In this document: piece after piece, positions 1-5,804 of the stretch
How the letters are laid out: each line of letters begins with the position of its first letter
Position numbering within the stretch: the first letter of the stretch is position 1
From: Pseudomonadota bacterium
Lineage (GTDB): Bacteria > Pseudomonadota > Alphaproteobacteria > Rhizobiales > Rhizobiaceae
DNA: 8,958 bases
Assembly: GCA_023422735.1 (NCBI GenBank)
Contig: JAFAGL010000252.1
Span: forward strand, 1-8,958
Reading direction: 5' to 3'
Made by a program: the position numbers and the translations under genes
The notes under the pieces: model-generated
The model's database searches: none
Told to the model about the DNA's origin: nothing
What the model saw: the letters and a program-made list of their open reading frames with translations, nothing else

Positions 1-657
1 GCCGCCGCGCGCCACGATGATCACATCGGGCCGAGGGATGGGGCCATCCGGCGAAAGAGCATTGAAGCCGGCGATTGCCGCGCACACTTCCGCGCCCGAC
101 GTTTCGCCCTGAACGCGCACCGGCCAGACCACCACATGCAACGGAAAACGATCGGCAATGCGATGCAAGATATCGCGGATCACCGCGCCGGTCGGGGAAG
201 TGACGACACCGATCACACGCGGCATGAAGGGCAGGGGTTTCTTTGTCTGCGGTTCGAACAGGCCTTCGGCGGTAAGGCGCTTCTTGCGCTCTTCAAGCAA
301 GGCCATCAAGGCGCCGGCGCCCGCAGGTTCGAGATTGTCGATCACGATCTGGTATTTCGACGAACCGGGATAAGTCGTCAGCTTGCCGGTGGCGATGACT
401 TCCATGCCTTCCTCGGGCCGGAAGCGAAGCCGCCCCATCGTGCCTTTCCACACCACGGCTTCCAGCTTGGCGCGATCATCCTTCAGCGCGAAATAGGCAT
501 GACCTGAAGAATGCGGTCCGCGATAACCGGAAATTTCGCCGCGAACCCGCACATGGCCGAATTGATCTTCGACCGCGCGCTTCAAGGCGCCAGAGATTTC
601 CGAAACCGAATATTCCGCAGCATTCGTCAGCGACGCGGATGTAGATTGGTCTGGCAT
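1..657 (-). CDS. xseA: Exodeoxyribonuclease VII large subunit (5' part, truncated by window edge)
   Basis: This is the N-terminal 219 residues of the large subunit of exonuclease VII. With XseB the enzyme degrades single-stranded DNA from both ends to short oligonucleotides in the cytoplasm and takes part in repair. Reading the minus strand from ATG 657-655, residues about 15-110 match the OB-fold nucleic-acid-binding domain (YSVSEISGALKR, then VRGEISGYRG at about 38-47, and HAYFALKD at 53-60). The catalytic domain follows, with PRVIGVVTSPTGAVIRDIL at about 146-164 and PDVIIVARGG at the window edge, both hallmarks of XseA. The frame is open to base 1, so the remaining roughly 300 residues lie outside. 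The start is chosen because the coding match begins there; a GTG sits one codon upstream. The LysR stop codon lies 6 bp upstream on the same strand, so the two genes are probably co-transcribed. Identification is firm. Confidence 0.95.
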   Translation of the reverse strand, partial: MPDQSTSASLTNAAEYSVSEISGALKRAVEDQFGHVRVRGEISGYRGPHSSGHAYFALKDDRAKLEAVVWKGTMGRLRFRPEEGMEVIATGKLTTYPGSSKYQIVIDNLEPAGAGALMALLEERKKRLTAEGLFEPQTKKPLPFMPRVIGVVTSPTGAVIRDILHRIADRFPLHVVVWPVRVQGETSGAEVCAAIAGFNALSPDGPIPRPDVIIVARGG

Positions 658-663
658 CACTTT

Positions 664-1656
664 CTACCAACCCTGAAGCGATTGGGGCGCTGCCGGGCGC
701 ATTCGGGGACGCTTTCCGTAACTCATACCGGTGAAGTCGAAGCCTGCCGGATCTTCCGGAAGGGGGACGGAAATATTGTCGAGGCTTTCGCTGATATGGC
801 GTGCGAGCGCTTCGACGATCGGCGAGGGACCGGCAAACTGCCCGCGCATGATGCCGATCCGAATATCGGGGAGCGGCGCGAAACCATCCGCTTCGCCGAG
901 CACGCGCATGCCGGGTCGCAGCGCACATTCCGGCAAAACGGAAATTGCAAGGCCCGACAAAACCGCAGCGATCACCACGGTGGCCGACCAACTGGTGAAA
1001 AGGATGCGATAATCCCGGTCGCTCGCGTCGAGCGCATCGCAGGCCGCACGACGCCACATGCAGGTGGGGCGACCGACAGCCAGCGGTAAAACAGGTTCGC
1101 GGTGGATTTCGTGATTAGCTGAACTCACCCATAAAAGAGGCTCGCGTCGCACAACCTCCGATTGTGCGGTGCCGGCACTTTGCGTCACCAAAGCGATGTC
1201 GAGCTGGTTGCGGCGCAAAAGCTCCACCAGATTGGCGGTGGGTTCGCAGATCACCGACATCTCGACACGCGGATTGGAGCGGGCAAAGCGCGCCATGATT
1301 TCGGGCAGAAAGCGGTCCGCATAATCATCGGGTGTCCCGATCCGGATCTGGCCTTCCAGACTGGTGTCATCGAATGCCGCCATGGTTTCGCGATTGAGCC
1401 GGATCATGCGGCGGGCGAAAGCCAGCAATTTCTCGCCATCTTCCGTCAACCGGTTGGTGCGGCCGTCCTTTGCAAACAAGCTTCGCCCGATGCGATCTTC
1501 CAAACGCCGCATCTGCATGGAAACAGCCGACTGGGTGCGGTGAACCTCGTCAGCCGCCCGTGTGAAGCTACCGCTGTCGGCAATCGCGACGAAAGTTTGC
1601 AACTGGTCGAGATCCAAAGGTGTAGCCATGGCGAGATCCGGCGATGTCATCAGCAT
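664..1656 (-). CDS. LysR-family transcriptional regulator
   Basis: A LysR-type regulator of 330 aa from ATG 1656, or 321 aa from ATG 1629 (MATPLDLDQLQTFVAI). The second start fits the family better, because the nine extra residues precede the conserved helix. In the 321-aa numbering, the winged helix-turn-helix covers about 5-63 (FVAIADSGSFTRAADEVHRT, SAVSMQMRRLEDRIGRSLF). The effector-binding domain covers about 93-290, with GTPDDYADRFLPEIMARF and a C-terminal lobe carrying SGLAISVLPECALRPGM. Four cysteines lie in the effector domain (about 128, 190, 197, 235). It is divergent from a DUF1127 gene, a typical LysR target arrangement, and 6 bp upstream of xseA. The overall style recalls the LsrB/VtlR regulators of Rhizobium, Agrobacterium and Brucella, but orthology cannot be shown here. 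The effector is unknown. Confidence 0.93.
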   Translation of the reverse strand: MLMTSPDLAMATPLDLDQLQTFVAIADSGSFTRAADEVHRTQSAVSMQMRRLEDRIGRSLFAKDGRTNRLTEDGEKLLAFARRMIRLNRETMAAFDDTSLEGQIRIGTPDDYADRFLPEIMARFARSNPRVEMSVICEPTANLVELLRRNQLDIALVTQSAGTAQSEVVRREPLLWVSSANHEIHREPVLPLAVGRPTCMWRRAACDALDASDRDYRILFTSWSATVVIAAVLSGLAISVLPECALRPGMRVLGEADGFAPLPDIRIGIMRGQFAGPSPIVEALARHISESLDNISVPLPEDPAGFDFTGMSYGKRPRMRPAAPQSLQGW

Positions 1657-1670
1657 CTTTGATGATATCC

Positions 1671-1697
1671 ATTAAAAACATTCGTTGGAATTATCAA
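1671..1697 (-). promoter_or_regulatory. Possible lysR promoter with an internal dyad
   Basis: On the minus strand TTGATA (1697-1692) and TTTAAT (1676-1671) resemble -35 and -10 boxes, but the spacer is only 15 nt. The spacer contains a small inverted repeat, ATTC-N4-GAAT (1680-1691), which could be part of an autoregulatory LysR site. A transcript starting near 1664 would leave a leader of about 35 nt before ATG 1629. Four-base arms arise easily by chance, so this is tentative. No convincing sigma-70 promoter for the divergent DUF1127 gene was found in 1657-1803. Confidence 0.28.
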
Positions 1698-1803
1698 TCA
1701 GGCTCAAGCACATATCCCAACGTCAACTTTGACCCCCCGCAATAGCTTCGCCCCGGATTTTCCAGTCGGGGTGGCATTCGCATTTTGAAAAAGGATTACT
1801 CCC

Positions 1804-2061
1804 ATGTCGACGCTCGACCATTCAGTCACGCTGCCCGCCGCGCCAATGCCGGCCACTTGGGTGCGTCTGGCCGGTCGCCTCCGTAGCGTGTTCAAATGGG
1901 TTCGAAATCGCAACGCTTTTGCACAGATCTCCACTCTTTCGGACGAGCAGCTGCACGATATCGGCTTGCGCCGCTACGATTTGAAGGAAGCGGTCGGGCT
2001 CGGCGATCCCACGGTCAAGCTGACACTGCTGGTCAAAAGCCGGGTAGAACAAGCTCACTGA
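1804..2061 (+). CDS. DUF1127 domain small protein
   Basis: An 85-aa arginine-rich protein with a C-terminal DUF1127 signature at about residues 40-60 (FAQISTLSDEQLHDIGLRRYDL, here split as ISTLSDEQL and HDIGLRRYDL). The N-terminal 35 residues are a less conserved basic linker. DUF1127 proteins are common in Alphaproteobacteria. Several are known targets of LysR regulators (VtlR/LsrB), and in Agrobacterium DUF1127 proteins have been linked to RNA turnover and phosphate or carbon metabolism; the exact biochemistry is not settled. The start is supported by AAGGA at 1791-1795, 8 nt before ATG. The gene is monocistronic: divergent from lysR upstream and followed within 20 bp by an intrinsic terminator. 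Activation by the adjacent LysR regulator is inferred from position. Confidence 0.9.
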   Translation: MSTLDHSVTLPAAPMPATWVRLAGRLRSVFKWVRNRNAFAQISTLSDEQLHDIGLRRYDLKEAVGLGDPTVKLTLLVKSRVEQAH

Positions 2062-2075
2062 ACGAGTTGCAGCAA

Positions 2076-2112
2076 GACCGAAAGCCCGTTTCGGTCCGGA
2101 AGCGGGCTTTTT
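2076..2112 (+). terminator. Intrinsic terminator of the DUF1127 gene, with a competing hairpin
   Basis: The terminator stem pairs AAAGCCCGTTTC (2081-2092) with GAAGCGGGCTTT (2099-2110). That is 12 bp with a single G-U pair and a 6-nt loop, and it runs into TTTTT (2108-2112). It starts about 20 bp after the DUF1127 stop codon. An alternative perfect hairpin, GACCGAAA-GCCCG-TTTCGGTC (2076-2096), uses the same left-arm bases and cannot coexist with it. On the minus strand the stem has no T-tract, so it is not an obvious terminator for the convergent DUF937-type gene. Confidence 0.85.
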
Positions 2113-2116
2113 CTGT

Positions 2117-2989
2117 TCAGGAGCGGGGCTGTTCCATGCCTTTCAGGAACTTGTCGAAAATCGCTTCGGTGTTTTTCTGATAGTCATCACGCGTTTTGCG
2201 CCCGGTTTCGAACATTTCGCCGAACAGATCGTCGTAAGGATTATGCGCACGGCCGCCGGGGTTGGATGACTTGGACGGTTGCGGTTCGGGCGCGGCTGAT
2301 TGTTTCGCGCCGCCCATCATGGTTTCAAGGATCTGGCCCCATGGCGTATTTCCCAACGGGTTGCCTTGGCCGGGTTTCGCCGCGCCGCCGGAGCTTGCGC
2401 CGCCCATCATGTCCTTCAAAACCTTGCCGAAGGGGTTGCTGAACGGGTCGAAGGATGACCCTTCCGCCGGTTTGCCCGATGGCGCTGACCGTGACCCGGC
2501 CAGACCGCCTCGCATCATCTGTTCCAGAATATCCCCGATCACATTCCCGCTTTGCCGACCCTGCATGCCGCCGGTCGATTGCTTGAACAAGCCGCCCATG
2601 ATCATCGCTGCAAGGGCTGGAAGCATCTTTTGCAGCACGGATTGCGCGATGCCGGTTGATTGCGCGGCCTGGGCGGCGACCGCCCGGCTGAGTTCCTTGG
2701 AGCCGAATAAATGGCCAAGGATGTCGTTGCCTTCCTGCGTGCCGGACGGGCTGAAAGCCTGGCTCGGATCGTCGAAATAGCGAGCATGATCGCCCGATGC
2801 CATGGCCTGAAGAAAGGCGCCGATGCCGTAAGGGTCGGATGCGTTGCGCTTCAAACCCTGGCTGAAAGCAGGAAGCAGCGCTTCCGTCGCCAGTTGCATC
2901 TGTTGCTGCGTCAATCCGTATTGACGCGCCATCAGATCCATTGCCATGCCGTTATCGGCATTGTTGAGCATGTCGAACAAAGGCATCAT
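2117..2989 (-). CDS. DUF937 domain-containing protein with C-terminal repeats
   Basis: A 290-aa protein of unknown function. The N-terminal ~135 residues fit the DUF937 family: LMARQYGLTQQQMQLATEALLP at about 19-40 (read as LMARQYGLTQQ and MQLATEALLP), a second helical segment LSRAVAAQAAQSTGI at 100-114, and LQKMLPALAAMIMGGLF at 119-135. The rest is Gly/Ser/Pro-rich and low complexity, with four degenerate motifs of the type [N/T]P[F/W/Y]G..L..MMGG at about 149, 185, 215 and 250. No signal peptide is seen. An upstream in-frame ATG (3004) overlaps the GGAGG ribosome binding site (3002-2998), which sits 8 nt before ATG 2989, so 2989 is preferred. It lies 78 bp downstream of the glutamate-cysteine ligase gene on the same strand and is probably co-transcribed. 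No function is claimed. Confidence 0.85.
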   Translation of the reverse strand: MMPLFDMLNNADNGMAMDLMARQYGLTQQQMQLATEALLPAFSQGLKRNASDPYGIGAFLQAMASGDHARYFDDPSQAFSPSGTQEGNDILGHLFGSKELSRAVAAQAAQSTGIAQSVLQKMLPALAAMIMGGLFKQSTGGMQGRQSGNVIGDILEQMMRGGLAGSRSAPSGKPAEGSSFDPFSNPFGKVLKDMMGGASSGGAAKPGQGNPLGNTPWGQILETMMGGAKQSAAPEPQPSKSSNPGGRAHNPYDDLFGEMFETGRKTRDDYQKNTEAIFDKFLKGMEQPRS

Positions 2990-2996
2990 GGCAATT

Positions 2997-3015
2997 TCCT
3001 CCATTTGGGGGAGGA
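2997..3015 (-). promoter_or_regulatory. Hairpin masking the ribosome binding site of the DUF937 gene
   Basis: On the minus strand TCCTCC (3015-3010), a 7-nt loop CCCAAAT and GGAGGA (3002-2997) form a perfect 6-bp stem. The 3' arm contains the whole Shine-Dalgarno core of the 2989 start. If it folds in the mRNA, it would hide the ribosome binding site and make translation depend on temperature, coupling or another factor. Stability is moderate, from four G-C pairs and two A-U pairs. Confidence 0.45.
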
Positions 3016-3028
3016 GCCTAGGCCGAAA

Positions 3029-3042
3029 TCTCGCATGTGAGA
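3029..3042. repeat. Near-palindrome between the GCL and DUF937 genes
   Basis: TCTCGCATGTGAGA is a 14-bp palindrome with one mismatched pair. It lies in the 78-bp gap between the glutamate-cysteine ligase stop and the DUF937 start, 26 bp beyond the end of the ribosome-binding-site hairpin core. It could be an operator for an internal promoter or a short RNA stem. No promoter boxes were recognised next to it. Confidence 0.35.
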
Positions 3043-3067
3043 AGGGGCAGCAGGCGCGCCCGCCGCC

Positions 3068-4441
3068 TCAATAGGCGTATTCCTGGAAAACGGGTTCGAT
3101 CGATCCGCCCCAGCGCATATGAAAGGATTTGACCATTTCTTCCGCGCTGGTGGTGCCGCGTGCGATCACCTCGTCCAAGGGGCTCAGAAACGAGGTTTCG
3201 TCGAAACCGTCCCTGTTCAAGCGGGCCCGGTTGGCGAGGCCCTTGCGGGAGATCGTCAGAACCTCGCGGGCAATTTCGCGCAGGCTGCGGTTGCCGAAAG
3301 TGGTGGCAAGTCCTTGCGCGGGAACGCTGTCGCGCATCGCGATCACGTCTTCACGGGTCCAGTCGCGCGTCAGGCTTTCCACAGCATCCAGCGCCTCGTC
3401 ATCGTATAAAAGCCCGACCCAGAATGCGGGCAGAGCACATATGCGCCGCCATGGACCGCCATCGGCGCCGCGCATTTCGAGGAAACGCTTCAACCGGACA
3501 TCCGGGAACAGGGTTGAAAGGTGATTGGCCCAGTCGCCCATTGTCGGCATTCCATCGGGCAGATCGTTTCGCAGTGCGCCGTCCATGAACTGGCGGAAGG
3601 TGACATGGGTCAGATCGTGATAATGCCCCTCGCGAATAGCAAAATACATCGGAACGTCGAGCGCCCATTCGACATAATCTGCGAAACCGAAATCCGGCGA
3701 AAAGCAGAACGGCAAGACGCCCGAGCGCTGATTGTCCGTGTCGCGCCAGATATCGCCGCGCCAGCTTTGCAATCCGTTCGGGCGCCCTTCGGTAAACGGC
3801 GAATTGGCGAACAGGGCCGTGGAAAGCGGCTGCAGCTTCAAGGAAACCTGCATCTTGCGGCGCATATCCGCTTCGGAGGAGAAATCGAGATTCACCTGGA
3901 TGGTGCAGGTGCGATACATCATATCGAGGCCCTGCGTGCCGACCTTGGGCATATAGTTGGTCATGATGTCGTAGCGCGATTTCGGCATGCGTGGCGTTTC
4001 CGCCAATGTCCATTTCGGACTGCCGCCCAGGCCCAGGAAGCGAATTCCGAGCGGTTCGGCGATCTCGCGCAGTTGCGCCAGATGGGCATTGCCTTCGCGG
4101 CAGGTCTGGTGAAGCGTTTCCACCGCCGCGCCCGACAATTCGAACTGCCCGCCCGGTTCGAGGCTGATCGCACCCTGACCGGTCGGTTCGACAAGACCTA
4201 TAATATGCCCGTCGTCGATGATCGGGTCCCAGCCAAGCGTCTTTTGCATGCCTTCCAGCAAGGCGCGGATGCCGCGCTCTCCGCCGTAAGGCACTGGCGA
4301 ATGGCCATCGATATAGAATGGAAACTTCTCGTGCTCGGTGCCGATGCGCCATTGCTCGCGAGGCTTGTTGCCCTTTGCGAGATAGTCGACGAGTTCATCC
4401 ATGCCCTCGATCGGCCGGGAATCTGTTGTGTCACGTGCCAT
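3068..4441 (-). CDS. gshA: Glutamate-cysteine ligase (GCS2/plant-alphaproteobacterial type)
   Basis: This enzyme catalyses ATP-dependent formation of gamma-glutamylcysteine from glutamate and cysteine, the first step of glutathione synthesis in the cytoplasm. The 457-aa length is normal for the plant/alphaproteobacterial class. Visible signatures are WRIGTEHEKF (31-40), VEPTGQGAISLEPGGQFELSG (84-104; core LEPGGQFELSG), DMMYRTCTIQVNLDF (173-187), LFANSPFTEG (210-219) and the C-terminal AEEMVKSFHMRWGG. The start is ATG 4441, because AGGTGA lies 5 nt upstream; an in-frame GTG at 4450 overlaps that site. It follows rsmE on the same strand after 90 bp, with the DUF937-type gene downstream. The second enzyme of the pathway, glutathione synthetase, is not in the window. 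The symbol gshA is used in the functional sense; this class is not homologous in sequence to E. coli GshA across its length. Confidence 0.95.
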   Translation of the reverse strand: MARDTTDSRPIEGMDELVDYLAKGNKPREQWRIGTEHEKFPFYIDGHSPVPYGGERGIRALLEGMQKTLGWDPIIDDGHIIGLVEPTGQGAISLEPGGQFELSGAAVETLHQTCREGNAHLAQLREIAEPLGIRFLGLGGSPKWTLAETPRMPKSRYDIMTNYMPKVGTQGLDMMYRTCTIQVNLDFSSEADMRRKMQVSLKLQPLSTALFANSPFTEGRPNGLQSWRGDIWRDTDNQRSGVLPFCFSPDFGFADYVEWALDVPMYFAIREGHYHDLTHVTFRQFMDGALRNDLPDGMPTMGDWANHLSTLFPDVRLKRFLEMRGADGGPWRRICALPAFWVGLLYDDEALDAVESLTRDWTREDVIAMRDSVPAQGLATTFGNRSLREIAREVLTISRKGLANRARLNRDGFDETSFLSPLDEVIARGTTSAEEMVKSFHMRWGGSIEPVFQEYAY

Positions 4442-4470
4442 TTCGTTCACCTGGCCTGGATTGAACTGCC

Positions 4471-4502
4471 TGCTTGCAGATTATGCACCCTGCGGGCAAG
4501 CA
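4471..4502. repeat. Inverted repeat in the rsmE-GCL gap
   Basis: TGCTTGC (4471-4477) and GCAAGCA (4496-4502) are perfect 7-bp arms around an 18-nt spacer, in the 90-bp gap between rsmE and the ligase gene. It could be an operator or a long-loop RNA stem in the ligase leader. It is not a terminator, as no T-tract follows on either strand. Confidence 0.35.
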
Positions 4503-4531
4503 AATTCTCTTGACGCGCTTGTCAGCCGAAC

Positions 4532-5266
4532 TCACCAATCTCCGCAAGCAGCCTGGATAACGGCCATCGCCGCCACGGCTGCGGTGTCGGCGCGCAGAAT
4601 TCGCGGTCCGAGCGGTATCGGCGTCACATAGGGCAGGGCGTGCAGCTGACGCCGTTCGTCGTCCGAAAAACCGCCTTCGGGTCCCACAAGAAGCGCGAGC
4701 GGAGCTTTTTTCATGTCCTTGAGCACGGGGAGCGGATTGTTGGATTGGGCACCTTCGTCGCAAAAGATCAGCTGACGCGTAGGCTCCCAGTTTTCCAGCA
4801 AGCGGTCGAATCTGATCGGCTCGCGCATGTCGGGCAAGGCAATAATGCCGCATTGTTCTGCCGCTTCCACGACATTGGCCTGCAAGCGATCGAGATTGAT
4901 GCGCGGCATCTGCGTGTGTTGTGTGATCACCGGCTGCAAAATCCCTGCGCCCATTTCGACCGCTTTCTGCACAAGGTAATCCAGCCGCCCGACCTTGATC
5001 GGCGCGAAACAATATAAGAGGTCGGGGCGTGGCGTTTGTGGCCGGGTTTGTTCGACGATCTCAAGTGCTGCGGCTTTCTTGCGAGCTTCCTGCATTCGCG
5101 CCAGCCATTCGCCGTCGCGCCCGTTGAAAACGAGAAGCTCGGCGCCGGGCGTGTAACGCAGAACATGCAGAAGATAGTGACTTTGGCTGGCTTCCAGAGT
5201 GATGCTGGCCGCAGGGGCGAGATCATCGGAAACAAACAGCCGTTGCATTTTGTAATTCGCGCGCAT
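4532..5266 (-). CDS. rsmE: 16S rRNA (uracil-1498-N3)-methyltransferase
   Basis: RsmE is a SPOUT-class methyltransferase that uses S-adenosylmethionine to methylate N3 of U1498 in 16S rRNA of the assembled 30S subunit. The chosen start, ATG 5266 (MRANYKMQRLFVSDD), gives 244 aa, the usual family length. The frame stays open up to 5392, but those extra 42 residues do not resemble the family. An N-terminal PUA-like domain covers about 8-70 (SHYLLHVLR, VFNGRDGEW). The C-terminal knotted domain has FAPIKVGRLDYLVQKAVEMG (87-106), VEAAEQCG (133-140), LLVGPEGGFSDDE (192-204) and LGPRILRADTA (219-229). The last is the cofactor-binding knot, with Asp where Glu is common. The ribosome binding site is weak. 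It is the first gene of the probable rsmE-GCL-DUF937 unit. Confidence 0.94.
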   Translation of the reverse strand: MRANYKMQRLFVSDDLAPAASITLEASQSHYLLHVLRYTPGAELLVFNGRDGEWLARMQEARKKAAALEIVEQTRPQTPRPDLLYCFAPIKVGRLDYLVQKAVEMGAGILQPVITQHTQMPRINLDRLQANVVEAAEQCGIIALPDMREPIRFDRLLENWEPTRQLIFCDEGAQSNNPLPVLKDMKKAPLALLVGPEGGFSDDERRQLHALPYVTPIPLGPRILRADTAAVAAMAVIQAACGDW

Positions 5267-5488
5267 GGCATCCGAATGCGGCCAAGCCGAAGCAAGGTCA
5301 AGGTGGGTTGGCCGAGGCATGAGTGTTTGGCTTGCGGCTTTGTCGTGACCACAGCCATCTCGCACGCGCAGCCTGCGTGGCATTTTTGGCACGGTCGGGC
5401 GAAGTGTGTGGACTGTTGCCGACAGGAGCTATTCGTCGCCGCAACTTGCGATTATGAGGCTCCGCGCTCACCTGGTGCCAAGCTGCGG

Positions 5489-5506
5489 TGATGCAAAATT
5501 ACATCA
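5489..5506. promoter_or_regulatory. 18-bp imperfect palindrome, candidate operator
   Basis: TGATG-CAAAATTA-CATCA has perfect 5-bp arms. Allowing one mismatched pair and the centre, the dyad extends across all 18 bases. The AT-rich centre and G/C-flanked arms are typical of operators for dimeric regulators. It is located 109 bp before the possible small peptide gene. It does not match the IRO box (TGA-N9-TCA) or the FNR consensus well enough to name a regulator. Confidence 0.4.
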
Positions 5507-5507
5507 G

Positions 5508-5517
5508 TTCGGCCGAA
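5508..5517. repeat. Perfect 10-bp palindrome
   Basis: TTCGGCCGAA is a perfect palindrome immediately after the 18-bp dyad, with one base between them. It is too short to interpret alone, but it forms part of the inverted-repeat cluster at 5489-5581. Confidence 0.4.
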
Positions 5518-5522
5518 TGCAG

Positions 5523-5540
5523 AACGGGATGAAACCCGTT
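5523..5540. repeat. Hairpin AACGGG-N6-CCCGTT
   Basis: Perfect 6-bp arms (5523-5528 and 5535-5540) enclose ATGAAA. In RNA this would be a compact stem-loop on either strand. There is no T-tract after it, so it is not an intrinsic terminator. Confidence 0.45.
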
Positions 5541-5564
5541 GCCGAGGTCGACGTTGCCTAGTGA

Positions 5565-5581
5565 ACCGGTTGGTAACCGGT
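5565..5581. promoter_or_regulatory. 17-bp perfect dyad ACCGGTT-GGT-AACCGGT
   Basis: Seven-base arms (5565-5571 and 5575-5581) surround GGT. Each arm itself contains the palindrome ACCGGT, so the site is both a direct and an inverted repeat. It ends 33 bp before the ATG of the possible small peptide gene, where an operator or leader stem would sit. Confidence 0.5.
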
Positions 5582-5614
5582 GCATGACAATAGTGACGGA
5601 TCGGAACAACAGAG

Positions 5615-5752
5615 ATGAACCCCGTGCGAGCCATATTCCTTTCCATGATCATGATTTCCGGCATCGCTTTGTGGGGCGCAGGCATCTACAGCGCCGATGC
5701 GTCGGTCCACATGAATGTCGTCGATGGCTACGGCGTCAGCGTCAGCCACTGA
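5615..5752 (+). CDS. Possible small secreted or membrane-anchored peptide (45 aa)
   Basis: A short frame begins MNPVRAIFLSMIMISGIALW and ends with TGA at 5750-5752. Arg5 is followed by a hydrophobic stretch (about 7-25), then a polar tail beginning near SADASVHMNVVDGYG. This is the layout of a signal peptide or a single membrane anchor with a 20-residue exported tail. The ribosome binding site is weak: GGA about 10 nt upstream, with AGAG directly at the start. It lies between the inverted-repeat cluster and the convergent phosphatase gene, 38 bp away. I recognise no family. The case rests on the signal-like N-terminus; chance is possible. Confidence 0.45.
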   Translation: MNPVRAIFLSMIMISGIALWGAGIYSADASVHMNVVDGYGVSVSH

Positions 5753-5776
5753 TCTGTTCTCAGGCACTCCAATGCG

Positions 5777-5804
5777 CCGTCAGCAGCGGATCATCGCTTG
5801 ACGG
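5777..5804. repeat. Hairpin at the 3' end of the phosphatase gene
   Basis: CCGTCA-GC-AGCG and CGCT-TGACGG pair as a 10-bp stem with a 2-nt bulge and a GATCAT loop. It overlaps the phosphatase stop codon and lies between two convergent genes. No T-tract follows on either strand, so it may stabilise mRNA 3' ends or act with Rho rather than as an intrinsic terminator. Confidence 0.4.

Larger units (their letters stand above)
5267..5614. other. Gene-free stretch upstream of rsmE and of the small peptide gene
   Basis: No convincing protein gene was found on either strand across these 348 bases; the open frames here have no recognisable motifs. The right half holds four inverted repeats, listed separately. 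On the minus strand a TTGACC (5301-5296) lies upstream of rsmE, but the hexamer 17 nt further on (CATTCG) is a poor -10, so I do not assign it as the rsmE promoter. Confidence 0.6.

Noticed and set aside
476..1089. Long open frames of about 190 codons on both strands across the xseA/lysR junction
   Set aside because: They lie in other frames of xseA and lysR, have arginine-rich, motif-free translations, and conflict with clear family matches.
3399..4513. Open frames of 317 codons (minus) and 330 codons (plus) over the glutamate-cysteine ligase gene
   Set aside because: Both are shadows in high-GC coding DNA; the ligase frame carries all conserved motifs and a good ribosome binding site.
5267..5392. 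N-terminal extension of RsmE by 42 residues
   Set aside because: The extra residues do not resemble the family, and ATG 5266 gives the normal length beginning MRANYKMQRLF.
5777..5804. Hairpin between convergent genes as an intrinsic terminator
   Set aside because: The stem is real, but no T-tract follows on either strand, so it is kept only as a hairpin.
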